DNA of 64,000 nucleotides. It comes from Akkermansia muciniphila (GTDB lineage Bacteria > Verrucomicrobiota > Verrucomicrobiia > Verrucomicrobiales > Akkermansiaceae). This document shows, one piece after another, positions 28,099 to 36,117 of this stretch. The stretch spans positions 1-64,000 of the forward strand of contig CAMDAD010000009.1 in NCBI GenBank assembly GCA_945888515.1. The letters run 5' to 3'. The notes beneath the pieces are model-generated. The model was not told the DNA's origin. It did no database searches and saw only the letters and a program-made list of their open reading frames with translations. The translations under genes and the position numbers were made by a program. The stretch's first letter is position 1. Each line of letters starts with the position of its first letter.

Positions 28099-29115
28099 TT
28101 AGATGGAAACTTCCGAGATCGTCTTGAGGACGCGACCGGCGATGGCGTATGGATCGCCTTGGCTGTTCGGACGACGATCTTCCAAGTAACCTTTGTAGCC
28201 GTTGTTCACAAAACTGTGAGGAATCCGGATCGAAGCGCCGCGGTCAGCCACACCGTAGCTGAACATGTCGATCGATTGAGTCTCGTGCAGGCCAGTCAAA
28301 CGCATGTGGTTGTCTGGTCCATAGACTGCGATGTGCTCGTTGCAGTTTTTCTCAAATGCTGCCATAAGTTTCTCAAAGTATTCTTTGCCACCGGTCTCGC
28401 GCATGTATTCGGTGGAGAAGTTGCAGTGCATACCCGAGCCGTTCCAATCGGTTGCGCCGAGAGGTTTGCAGTGGTATTCCACATCGACTCCGTAGCTCTC
28501 GCAGACGCGATTCAAGATGTAGCGAGCCACCCAGATTTCATCAGCGGCTTTTTTGGAGCCTTTACCGAAGATTTGAAACTCCCACTGGCCTTTGGCAACC
28601 TCTGCATTGATGCCCTCGTGATTGATGCCGGCTTCTAAGCAGAGATCGAGGTGTTCCTCAACAATCTGACGCGCGATGTCGCCAACGTTTTTGTAGCCTA
28701 CTCCGCAGTAGTAGGGACCTTGTGGAGCTGGGTAGCCATCTTTCGGGAAACCGAGAGGACGACCATTCTGATAGAGAAAATACTCTTGCTCAAAGCCGAA
28801 CCATGTGCCGGCATCGTCAAGGATCGTGGCACGTGTGTTTGTTGGGTGAGGAGTCACACCATCAGGCATCATGACTTCGCACATTACCAGCGCACCATTG
28901 AGGCGGGTGGAGTCGGGGTAGATGGCCACCGGCTTCAGCACGCAATCCGAACTGCGGCCTTCCGCCTGTTGCGTGGAGCTGCCATCGAATCCCCAGTTGG
29001 GAAGCTGATCGAGCGTTGGAAATTGCTCAAACGCCTTGATTTGTGTTTTGCTACGAAGGTTTGGAACAGGCGTGTAGCCGTCCAGCCAGATGTATTCCAA
29101 TTTGAATTTGGTCAT
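28099..29115 (-). CDS. glnII: type II (eukaryote-like) glutamine synthetase
   Basis: Makes glutamine from glutamate, ammonia and ATP. At 338 residues it is far shorter than type I GlnA (about 470) and matches the GSII class: beta-grasp N-terminus with LPNWGFDGSSTQQAEG, metal-binding GFEQEYFL, GINAEVAKGQWEFQ, and GSGMHCNFSTE and ASIRIPHSF in the ATP site. GSII is known in eukaryotes and in some bacteria such as rhizobia and streptomycetes. It is monocistronic, with a strong terminator behind it. The start codon is preceded by a leader without a Shine-Dalgarno sequence. Confidence 0.95.
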   Translation of the reverse strand: MTKFKLEYIWLDGYTPVPNLRSKTQIKAFEQFPTLDQLPNWGFDGSSTQQAEGRSSDCVLKPVAIYPDSTRLNGALVMCEVMMPDGVTPHPTNTRATILDDAGTWFGFEQEYFLYQNGRPLGFPKDGYPAPQGPYYCGVGYKNVGDIARQIVEEHLDLCLEAGINHEGINAEVAKGQWEFQIFGKGSKKAADEIWVARYILNRVCESYGVDVEYHCKPLGATDWNGSGMHCNFSTEYMRETGGKEYFEKLMAAFEKNCNEHIAVYGPDNHMRLTGLHETQSIDMFSYGVADRGASIRIPHSFVNNGYKGYLEDRRPNSQGDPYAIAGRVLKTISEVSI

Positions 29116-29308
29116 GGTTGTTATGTTTATGTAGGATTGGAGTCGCGCGGATATTGTCTGCTTCTTACAAACTTGCGAGTGAAATTTGCAACAATATCAA
29201 TATCACAAAATCGGTGTAAGCAGAATCCGCGCCAACTTTCTGATCATGTATGAATTTTTTTCAATTTGCGCCAAAACGGAAAAATCCCTATGTGTGCGCA
29301 GCAATCAT

Positions 29309-30148
29309 ATGGATGAAACTCTAGCCAAGCCGCCGATCTCCACCGCTCTCCGCTGGTCTGGCCTTTCCGATGTGGGGCGCTTCCGCAAGAATAATGAGGA
29401 CTCATTTCTTGCACTTACATTCAATGCCCGTGAACTGTATTACCTAGGTAAAGTGGGCGAAGGTCAACTGGAAACGGGAGATTATGTTTTTGCGGTAAGC
29501 GACGGCATGGGCGGCGCGAAATCGGGCGAGTTTGCCAGCAAGATCGCCGTCGAGCAAATTACGAAGTTGTTGCCGAAAAGTTTTTCCTTGAGTGCCCAGC
29601 GCTTGGAGGCAGGTCTAACGGATGTGATGAGAGAGTTGTTTGACCGCATTCATCAAACGATGACGCAAATGGGTCGCTACTATGAAGAGTGCGCTGGGAT
29701 GGGTGCCACCTTGAGCCTTTGCTGGATTATGCCGGAGTGGATTTATTTTGGCCACATTGGCGACAGTCGCATTTATTTTTTGCCGAAAGATGGCCCGATG
29801 GTGCAAGTCTCACACGATCATTCGTATGTCGGATGGATTCAGCGCCAAGGGAAACTAAACGAGCGCGAGGCGCGAATGCATCCACAAAGGCACGCACTCA
29901 ATCAAGCGCTTGGCGGCGGACAACGGAACATCGAACCTCAGATCGGTCGTATCGGATGGGAAGTTGGCGACCGACTGCTGATCTGCTCAGATGGCGTGGT
30001 GGATGGATTATGGAATCGCAGGATTGAGGAGCTTTCACGTGCGAATGCGCAGGATGGCTCATTGAACACGAGACAACTCGTCGAGCAAGCTGTCGCAGAC
30101 TCGGGACGCGACAACACCACCGCTTTACTCATCGAATTTTGCGAGTAG
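29309..30148 (+). CDS. PP2C-type serine/threonine protein phosphatase
   Basis: A 279-residue metal-dependent phosphatase (PPM/PP2C, Stp1-like). Visible motifs are RKNNEDSFL near the N-terminus, SDGMGGAKSGEFAS with the metal-binding Asp-Gly, HIGDSRIYF, HDHSYV, CSDGVVDGL and GRDNTTALL. Compared with Stp1, an insertion of about 25 residues lies between the first strand and the SDGMGG motif. No partner kinase is nearby. The start at 29309 (MDETLAKPP) gives a normal N-terminus; upstream extensions to 29186 carry no homology. It precedes nuoG by 138 bases, but a link with complex I is not supported. Confidence 0.9.
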   Translation: MDETLAKPPISTALRWSGLSDVGRFRKNNEDSFLALTFNARELYYLGKVGEGQLETGDYVFAVSDGMGGAKSGEFASKIAVEQITKLLPKSFSLSAQRLEAGLTDVMRELFDRIHQTMTQMGRYYEECAGMGATLSLCWIMPEWIYFGHIGDSRIYFLPKDGPMVQVSHDHSYVGWIQRQGKLNEREARMHPQRHALNQALGGGQRNIEPQIGRIGWEVGDRLLICSDGVVDGLWNRRIEELSRANAQDGSLNTRQLVEQAVADSGRDNTTALLIEFCE

Positions 30149-30286
30149 AACACGGGAGATTGAGCCGTCAAATCCGCTTCGTGACGAGCTTGTGAAATTT
30201 TTCACAAAGTTGGCTTGCACGCTGAGGCGTTAGAAGCCATATTAGCCGCGCCTGGAGAGATTTCTTTAGGTCCATACTATTTTGCC

Positions 30287-32047
30287 ATGAGCGACACCAC
30301 TACGGCCCCTGCGGAAATCAAACTTCCCAAAGACCTCGCTGCCGAAAAAGGCATGGTCAACGTGCAAATCGACGGCGTTTGGCACCAATTTCCGCGCGGC
30401 ACCCGGATGATCGAGGCCTGTCGTTCGGTTCAGGTAGAAGTGCCGCACTATTGTTATCATCCGAAACTTTCCGCGCCAGGCAATTGCCGCATGTGCCTTG
30501 TTCAAATGGGCATGCCCCCCCGCCCTGCTCCCGGACAAGAGCCGCAGCGCGATGATATGGGATACGAAACCATCGGTTGGATGCCACGTCCCGTGATCGC
30601 TTGTGCCAACACGGTGAGTGAAAATATGGGCATCCGCACCACTGGCGAGTTGGTGGAAAAATGCCGCGAAGGTGTGATGGAGTTCCTGCTCATCAATCAC
30701 CCGCTCGACTGCCCGATCTGCGACCAGGCGGGCGAGTGTCGATTGCAAGAGTTTTCCGTCGGCTTCGGTAAAGGCACCTCGCGCTTTGTCGATCTGAAGG
30801 TAAAGAAACCGAAGAATGTCGATATTGGTCCCCGCATCCGCCTCGATGACGAGCGATGTATCATGTGCAGTCGCTGTATCCGGTTTATGGACGAAGTGGC
30901 AGGCGATCCCGTATTGGGCTTCACTCAGCGCGGCACTCACACCACTCTCACCGTCCATCCAGGTCGCATACTGGATTCCAATTACTCACTCAATACCGCC
31001 GACATTTGCCCAGTGGGCGCGCTAACCTCGAACGACTTCCGTTTCCAAATGCGCGTCTGGTTCCTGAAGGAAACCAAGAGCATCGACGTCAATTGCGGCA
31101 CGGGCACGAACATCACAATCTGGACCCGTGGCAATCAAATTCATCGCATCACCCCGCGCCAAAACGATGCCGTCAATTCCTGCTGGATGCCGGATTCCCA
31201 TCGCCTCAATTTTCACTACATCGATAACGAGGCGCGCCTCACCGAGCCATTGCAGCGCGATGCAACTGGTCAGTTTCAGCCGATTTCCTGGGCGCAGGCA
31301 AATCAATCGATCGCCGCGGGCCTGAAGCATTTTTCCGCTTCGCAAATCGCCATCATCGGTTCCGGTCGCATGACCAACGAAGAGCTTTTCCTGACGAAAC
31401 AATTCGCCGATCAGTTGGGCGATACTTGGCTCAGCATCGTGCCGCGTACCGGCGAGGCCGACCAACTCCTTGTCGCGGCCGACCGCAATCCGAACACTAC
31501 TGGCGCGCAACTCATCTGGCAAAGCGCTGATCCTTCAGGCGCGCTGAATGCCATCCGCGACGGCATTCGCAACGGCAACATCAAGGCGCTCATTTCCCTC
31601 GGCGAAGACCTCATCAGCGATGCCGGATTCACGGCTGATGATCTCGCGAAACTCGACTTCCACGTGCACAGCCACATTCTGGCAAATCCCACCGCAAACG
31701 CCGCAGCTATCGTGCTTCCGGGCGCGGCGTTCGCCGAAAAACGCGGCTCCATGATCAACCTCAGCGGTCGCCTGCAACGCCTCAACGCCGCCTGCATCGC
31801 CCCGGGTCAAGCGCACGACGACTGGGAAATCCTGCGCGATCTTATGAATGCCGTGAGCAGCGAACCTCAGCAGATGCAAAGCATTGAAAACGTTTTCAAA
31901 AAACTCAGCGAAAGCATCAGCGAGTTCGAAAACCTCACCCTCTCCCGCATCACCGATCAAGGCGTCGTGATCACACAAACCAACCACGTGATCCCGCTCC
32001 TCGAAAACGAGCGTGCACGCAAGGCTGCGGGTGTGATTAACGGTTGA
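30287..32047 (+). CDS. nuoG: NADH-quinone oxidoreductase subunit G
   Basis: Electron-wire subunit of the peripheral arm of complex I, 586 residues from ATG 30287. The N-terminal ferredoxin domain carries the [2Fe-2S] ligands C56, C67 and C70 (HYCYHPK, GNCRMCL) plus a later Cys in ACAN. HPLDCPICDQAGECRLQE supplies the His-Cys3 [4Fe-4S] site, and CIMCSRCIRF the next cluster. The cysteines needed for the extra N7 cluster of E. coli are missing. The molybdopterin-type domain is short. First gene of the nuo block here; a heptad-repeat element begins 3 bases after its stop. Confidence 0.95.
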   Translation: MSDTTTAPAEIKLPKDLAAEKGMVNVQIDGVWHQFPRGTRMIEACRSVQVEVPHYCYHPKLSAPGNCRMCLVQMGMPPRPAPGQEPQRDDMGYETIGWMPRPVIACANTVSENMGIRTTGELVEKCREGVMEFLLINHPLDCPICDQAGECRLQEFSVGFGKGTSRFVDLKVKKPKNVDIGPRIRLDDERCIMCSRCIRFMDEVAGDPVLGFTQRGTHTTLTVHPGRILDSNYSLNTADICPVGALTSNDFRFQMRVWFLKETKSIDVNCGTGTNITIWTRGNQIHRITPRQNDAVNSCWMPDSHRLNFHYIDNEARLTEPLQRDATGQFQPISWAQANQSIAAGLKHFSASQIAIIGSGRMTNEELFLTKQFADQLGDTWLSIVPRTGEADQLLVAADRNPNTTGAQLIWQSADPSGALNAIRDGIRNGNIKALISLGEDLISDAGFTADDLAKLDFHVHSHILANPTANAAAIVLPGAAFAEKRGSMINLSGRLQRLNAACIAPGQAHDDWEILRDLMNAVSSEPQQMQSIENVFKKLSESISEFENLTLSRITDQGVVITQTNHVIPLLENERARKAAGVING

Positions 32048-32050
32048 AGA

Positions 32051-32079
32051 CAGTTATTTGTTAATGGGTAATTGTTATG
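32051..32079 (+). repeat. left heptad-repeat array
   Basis: After a C at 32051, four 7-base units follow without spacing: AGTTATT (32052), TGTTAAT (32059), GGGTAAT (32066), TGTTATG (32073). The last contains the ATG of the inner gene at 32077. The array is the inverted counterpart of the one at 32468-32489. Confidence 0.75.
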
Positions 32080-32472
32080 AGTGAAGAAAGCATACAAAGT
32101 TTTGAGGACCTCCAATGTTGGCAGGCATGCAGAGCTTTACGCTTATATGTCGCTCAAGAAATCATCCCTCTTCTGCCCAAAGAAGAAAAGTTTCGTTTGA
32201 TCGATCAACTCTATCGTTCAGCGCGATCCACCACTGCAAACATTGCCGAAGGATACGGACGTTTTCATTTTCTCGATAACTCTCGTTTCTGCACGCAAGC
32301 TCGAGGTTCGTGTTGGGAAGTTCTCGATCACTTAATTACCGGGGTTGATGAAAATCTGCTGCCTGAACATTGCCTAGTGAAGGGACGCGCGCTCATCGAA
32401 CAAGCGAACAAAATTCTGAACGGTTACATTAACTATCTCAAACGCTCTGCCAATCTTCCCAACAACCAATAA
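32077..32472 (+). CDS. four-helix-bundle protein (23S rRNA intervening-sequence / S23 family)
   Basis: A 131-residue helical protein of the TIGR02436 family. Family marks are an N-terminal SFEDLQCWQACRALRLYV (usual form F-x-x-L-x-V-W-x-x-A), IDQLYRSARSTTANIAEGYGR (usual R-A-x-x-S-I-x-x-N-I-A-E-G), and a closing helix AKxILNGYINYLK. Family members occur inside intervening sequences of some 23S rRNA genes and are related to the Avd accessory protein of diversity-generating retroelements; most have no known role. This copy is inside the nuo operon, bounded by inverted heptad repeats that overlap its ends. Confidence 0.9.
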   Translation: MSEESIQSFEDLQCWQACRALRLYVAQEIIPLLPKEEKFRLIDQLYRSARSTTANIAEGYGRFHFLDNSRFCTQARGSCWEVLDHLITGVDENLLPEHCLVKGRALIEQANKILNGYINYLKRSANLPNNQ

Positions 32473-32489
32473 CAATTAACTAATAACTG
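32468..32489 (-). repeat. right heptad-repeat array (inverted)
   Basis: Read on the minus strand from 32489: C, then AGTTATT (32488-32482), AGTTAAT (32481-32475), TGTTATT (32474-32468). The TAA stop of the inner gene (32470-32472) lies within it. With the left array it forms an imperfect terminal inverted repeat of about 22 bases with one seven-base unit missing. Confidence 0.75.
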
Positions 32490-32501
32490 GGCCTTTTTTC
32501 C

Positions 32502-33764
32502 ATGGATTTTCCACTTATCCTCACCATCCTCATCAAAATCATCACGCTCACCTTCGTGGTCGTACTGCCTTTGGTGCCTGTTTCTGTTTATTTTGAGCGA
32601 CGCTTCTCGGCGATCATTCAGGACCGTGTCGGCCCGAACCGCGTGGGCATTCCGCTGACACTGTTCGGTGGAAAAAAAGACTTCTCGTTTTTCGGATTGG
32701 TGCAACCGGTGGCCGACGGCATCAAGCTTTTCCTCAAGGAAGACTTCACACCCGCTCACGTCCGCAAGGCATTTTATTGGATGGCACCCGCGCTCACGGT
32801 GGCTCCGGCGCTGATCACTCTCTGCGTGATTCCTTTTGGCAGCGACATTCAATTGCCGGGCATGGATCCGGTGAAGCTGGTGATTGCTGATATCAACGTC
32901 GGACCACTGTTCATCTTCGCCGTGGCGTCACTCTCAGTGTATGGCATTACGCTGGCGGGTTGGTCGTCGAACTCGAAGTTCCCGTTCATCGGCGGTGTGC
33001 GTTCGACCGCGCAAATGATTTCCTACGAAATCGCCTTAGGTCTCTCGATCATTCCAGTGTTGCTGTATTTCGGTGAATTAAACCTTTCGAAGATTGTTCA
33101 ATACCAAGCGGAACACGGCTGGTTGCTGTTGCCGTTCTGGGGACATGGCGATGGCGCGCTCTCGCTCACGAGCAAGCTGATGTTCTGGATTCCTGCATTC
33201 ATTTCTTTCCTGATCTTCACCATCTCGATCTTCGCCGAAACGAACCGTATGCCCTTCGACCTTCCCGAGTGCGAAACCGAGCTCGTCGGCGGCTACCACA
33301 CGGAGTATTCCTCGATGAAGTTCGCCATGTTCTTCATGGGTGAGTATGCGGCCATGGTCGTGGGATCGGCCTTGATCGTGACCTTGTTTTTCGGTGGTTG
33401 GTCGGTGGGCTTCGGCGCCGATGCCGCAATTGCTGGCTTCGCGATTGGCGGATTCAAGATCGGCGGCCTGATCCACCTCGGCGTCTTCCTCGCGAAAGTG
33501 ATCGCCTTCATCCTGTTCTTCATCCTCGTCCGCTGGACCGTGCCTCGTTTCCGCTACGACCAACTCATGAAGCTCGGCTGGGTGATCTTTTTCGAAGCCG
33601 CGCTGATCAACGTCTTCCTCGCCGCGCTCGTCATCGCCTCCGGTTCCGGAAAATTCACCCCGCTGATTCTTTGTATCGGTGGCTTGTTGCTGGTCGTGAC
33701 CACGGCCGCGATCATCTACGTCGCCAAAGTTTCCGAACCGAAAGCCCGCATCGTTTCATTTTAA
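32502..33764 (+). CDS. nuoH: NADH-quinone oxidoreductase subunit H
   Basis: Membrane subunit that forms the quinone chamber at the base of the peripheral arm, 420 residues, with about eight to nine transmembrane helices. Family motifs are RRFSAIIQDRVGPNRVG near residue 30-45, QPVADGIKLFLKED, and the acidic loop ETNRMPFDLPECETELVGG, whose Glu/Asp residues are needed for coupling. Length is slightly above the 320-350 of E. coli relatives, with extra hydrophobic sequence at 245-290. The start codon follows CTTTTTTCC with no Shine-Dalgarno. Confidence 0.96.
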   Translation: MDFPLILTILIKIITLTFVVVLPLVPVSVYFERRFSAIIQDRVGPNRVGIPLTLFGGKKDFSFFGLVQPVADGIKLFLKEDFTPAHVRKAFYWMAPALTVAPALITLCVIPFGSDIQLPGMDPVKLVIADINVGPLFIFAVASLSVYGITLAGWSSNSKFPFIGGVRSTAQMISYEIALGLSIIPVLLYFGELNLSKIVQYQAEHGWLLLPFWGHGDGALSLTSKLMFWIPAFISFLIFTISIFAETNRMPFDLPECETELVGGYHTEYSSMKFAMFFMGEYAAMVVGSALIVTLFFGGWSVGFGADAAIAGFAIGGFKIGGLIHLGVFLAKVIAFILFFILVRWTVPRFRYDQLMKLGWVIFFEAALINVFLAALVIASGSGKFTPLILCIGGLLLVVTTAAIIYVAKVSEPKARIVSF

Positions 33765-33776
33765 CCACTTTTCCTC

Positions 33777-34343
33777 ATGGCCATTATCAAACTCACACGC
33801 CCCAAGCTCTCTGTCGGAGAGAAAATCTACTTTGGTGCTCTCCTCAAAGGCTTTTTCCTCACCATGAAACACGCGGTTGCCTCGCTAATGAATCGGTCGC
33901 GCGGCGCCAAAGACATGGCGTCCTCAGGCCTCGGCGTGACGATGCAGTATCCGGAGCAACGCTGGGACGACCACATGCCGGAACACTACCGCGGCGCACC
34001 GACACTCGTCACCGATGAACAAGGCCGTGAGCGCTGCGTTTCCTGCCAGTTGTGCGAATTCATTTGCCCACCGAAAGCGATTAAAATCATCCCCGGCGAA
34101 ATCCCCTCGGATGATCCGTGGGCCAAAGTGGAAAAACGTCCGAAGGAATTCGATATCGATATGATTCGCTGCATCTATTGCGGCATGTGCGAAGAAGTTT
34201 GCCCCGAGCAGGCGATCTACCTGCGCAAGGACTACCTCATTTCCGGCCTCACCCGCGCCGAAATGGTGCACGACAAGAAAAAGCTTTACGAGATCGGCGG
34301 CGTGCGCGTCGGACTGGTCAATAAGTGGAACGAAATCAAGTAA
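33777..34343 (+). CDS. nuoI: NADH-quinone oxidoreductase subunit I
   Basis: Peripheral-arm 8Fe ferredoxin, 188 residues. Two [4Fe-4S] motifs are complete: CVSCQLCEFICP (with AIKI following) and CIYCGMCEEVCP. They carry clusters N6a and N6b between NuoG and NuoB. The N-terminal amphipathic part (KLSVGEKIYFGALLKGFFLTMKH) lies on the membrane arm. A non-nuo gene pair follows after 6 bases. Confidence 0.96.
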   Translation: MAIIKLTRPKLSVGEKIYFGALLKGFFLTMKHAVASLMNRSRGAKDMASSGLGVTMQYPEQRWDDHMPEHYRGAPTLVTDEQGRERCVSCQLCEFICPPKAIKIIPGEIPSDDPWAKVEKRPKEFDIDMIRCIYCGMCEEVCPEQAIYLRKDYLISGLTRAEMVHDKKKLYEIGGVRVGLVNKWNEIK

Positions 34344-34349
34344 CTCTTC

Positions 34350-34901
34350 ATGTCCGATCATTCCACCATCTCCTTCGATCGAGACCGCTGGCTGCGGGCT
34401 CTCGAAGAGATTGCCATCGCCCTCGGCAAGGACGGCGATCCGGTGGAAATTTGTCTGATTGGCTCGGCGGCTTGCATTTTAGGCGGAATGGCCGGTCGCT
34501 CATCGGTTGATTTGGACGTATGGAAGCCCTCCAGCAGATACGACACCTTGGAACTTAAAAAAGCTGTCGAGAATGCAGGCTTGGTTTTCAATCCTGTTTC
34601 TGAAATTGAACCAGATCGTTCCTACATTCAGATTGTCGAGCCTGGCATTGTGCAAGTTGGCACTTTTGACCCTGTATTGATCGAGCGTATGGGACGTCTC
34701 AGAATCACGCGTCCTCCGATTGAAAATATCATTGCAGCAAAGCTGCCTCGCTGTAGCGATAAAGACCTCGAGGACATTGCTTATCTCAGAAAAAAATACG
34801 CAATCGCTGTAGAATCAGTGGAAACTGTGGTTCGTGAATTCACGGGAAGCGCTGCGGAAAACGCCAAAGAAAACCTTATCTATTTGCATATACTCCAATG
34901 A
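34350..34901 (+). CDS. nucleotidyltransferase-like protein (DUF6036-like)
   Basis: A 183-residue protein with a minimal nucleotidyltransferase signature: LIGSAACILGG at residues 36-46 followed by SSVDLDVW (D54 and D56), the G-S-x(n)-D-x-D arrangement of the fold. A later PPIENIIAAKL and KDLEDIAYL resemble DUF6036/AbiEii-type proteins, which are often toxin or antitoxin partners. It lies between nuoI and nuoJ, where complex I operons normally have nothing, and overlaps its downstream partner by 4 bases (ATGA). Function as a toxin-antitoxin component is an inference from fold and context. Confidence 0.7.
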   Translation: MSDHSTISFDRDRWLRALEEIAIALGKDGDPVEICLIGSAACILGGMAGRSSVDLDVWKPSSRYDTLELKKAVENAGLVFNPVSEIEPDRSYIQIVEPGIVQVGTFDPVLIERMGRLRITRPPIENIIAAKLPRCSDKDLEDIAYLRKKYAIAVESVETVVREFTGSAAENAKENLIYLHILQ

Positions 34902-35182
34902 AAACCATCACTATGGGAAGAGATGCGGAACTTTTTGCCAGAGCTTGTCTGGCAAAACCGCAGCTGTTTACACAGGCCCTGAAGGAAAAGCGTTGGAGCG
35001 ATGTAGCAGCCGTTCTTGAATTTGTTGAGAGCGATGTCCCCATTGATCTTGCCATGACAGATCCAGCCCTTTATCGCATGCTGCGCCAGCAGATTACCGA
35101 TTTCAATCTACGCGGCGCAAACGCCTGGAACCTTGATAAAATCCGCGCACTCGCCGCATCGACGCCTTTCCCATCTCTCTAA
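34898..35182 (+). CDS. small partner protein of the nucleotidyltransferase-like gene
   Basis: A 94-residue, probably all-helical soluble protein with no domain I can name. Segments such as ELFARACLAKPQLFTQALKE and PALYRMLRQQITDFN suggest three to four helices. It overlaps the 34350 gene by ATGA, so the two are translationally coupled, and it ends 12 bases before nuoJ. The size, overlap and helical nature fit the second half of a two-gene toxin-antitoxin-like cassette, but nothing in the sequence proves it. Confidence 0.6.
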   Translation: MKTITMGRDAELFARACLAKPQLFTQALKEKRWSDVAAVLEFVESDVPIDLAMTDPALYRMLRQQITDFNLRGANAWNLDKIRALAASTPFPSL

Positions 35183-35194
35183 CACACTCTCATC

Positions 35195-35749
35195 ATGCCC
35201 TCTCCTATCTTCTGGTTTTTTGCTCTTGTGATGCTCTTCGGTGCTGCTGCCGTGGTGGTGTTGCCCAATCCTGTGGCCTGCGCGATGTCGATGGTGGCGT
35301 CGTTTGTCGGACTCGCGGGATTGTTCATCGGTCTGAATGCTTACTTCGCTGGCATCATCCAGATTCTCGTCTATACGGGTGCGATCATGGTGTTGTTCGT
35401 GTTCATCATCATGTTGCTCGATTTGAATACCGAAAAAAAACGAATGCCTAAAATGACACCCATGTTTGCGGGCTTGGGCATCGTCATTGCCTTCACGATC
35501 CAATTGATCGGCGTCATCAGCGCCACTCCCGGCAAAGAACTTCCTGCTATCGACATGCCTGCTGCTGCCAAGAACTTTGATGCCTCCACGCAAATCGCGA
35601 AAAATCTCAGCTCCAACACCCTACCCGACGTTCACTTGATCGGACAAAGCCTCTTCACCGAATACAACCTGCCGCTGCAAATCCTCGGCGCGCTGCTGCT
35701 CGTCGCCACAGTGGGCGTGGTGGTGCTTTCGAAAAAACAAATTCACTAA
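35195..35749 (+). CDS. nuoJ: NADH-quinone oxidoreductase subunit J
   Basis: Membrane subunit of 184 residues with five transmembrane helices. FFGAAAVVVLPNPVACAMSM-type sequence at the start and YFAGIIQILVYTGAIMVLFVFIIMLL (conserved Q-I-L-V-Y-x-G-A-I-x-V-L-F-x-F) in helix 3 are the family signature. The loop before the last helix is longer than in E. coli (residues 105-150). Next gene nuoK begins 6 bases later. Confidence 0.95.
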   Translation: MPSPIFWFFALVMLFGAAAVVVLPNPVACAMSMVASFVGLAGLFIGLNAYFAGIIQILVYTGAIMVLFVFIIMLLDLNTEKKRMPKMTPMFAGLGIVIAFTIQLIGVISATPGKELPAIDMPAAAKNFDASTQIAKNLSSNTLPDVHLIGQSLFTEYNLPLQILGALLLVATVGVVVLSKKQIH

Positions 35750-35755
35750 TTTCCC

Positions 35756-36100
35756 ATGTTCACACTCGCCAATCTTCCCACTGCGGGTCTCAGCCAATAC
35801 CTCTTGGTCGCAGGCTTGCTTTTCGCCATCGGCCTCACGGGCGTGGTGCTGCGCCGCAACATCATCATCGTCTTCATGTGCCTGGAGTTGATGCTCAGCG
35901 CGGCTAACCTGACTTTGATCGCGTTTTCCCGATTTAATCTAGACGCAAAAGGTTTGCCCGATGTCCATGGGCAAATGCTGGTGTTTTTCGTCATCACCGT
36001 GGCGGCCGCGGAAGTCGCCGTCGGCCTAGCCATCATTGTGGCCTTGTATCGCTCGCGCCAAACGATCTACACCGATGAACTCACCACGCTGAAAGGCTAA
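35756..36100 (+). CDS. nuoK: NADH-quinone oxidoreductase subunit K
   Basis: Three-helix membrane subunit of 114 residues. The two conserved membrane glutamates are present: in [15 protein letters not shown] (helix 2) and in [19 protein letters not shown] (helix 3), the latter with the family R-x-R ending. These residues form part of the proton route next to NuoJ and NuoA. The start codon directly follows TTTCCC. Confidence 0.96.
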   Translation: MFTLANLPTAGLSQYLLVAGLLFAIGLTGVVLRRNIIIVFMCLELMLSAANLTLIAFSRFNLDAKGLPDVHGQMLVFFVITVAAAEVAVGLAIIVALYRSRQTIYTDELTTLKG

Positions 36101-36117
36101 TTCACTCTTTTATTCTT

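Larger units (their letters stand above)
32051..32489. mobile_element. small repeat-bounded element carrying a four-helix-bundle gene
   Basis: A 439-base unit between nuoG and nuoH. Its ends are inverted arrays of a 7-bp repeat of consensus nGTTAWT: four units on the left, three on the right. The repeats overlap the start and stop codons of the single gene inside, so the unit is almost only gene plus ends. There is no target-site duplication that I can see and no transposase, so movement, if any, would rely on an enzyme elsewhere. The gene order of nuoG-nuoH is normally contiguous, which makes insertion the simplest explanation. Confidence 0.6.
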
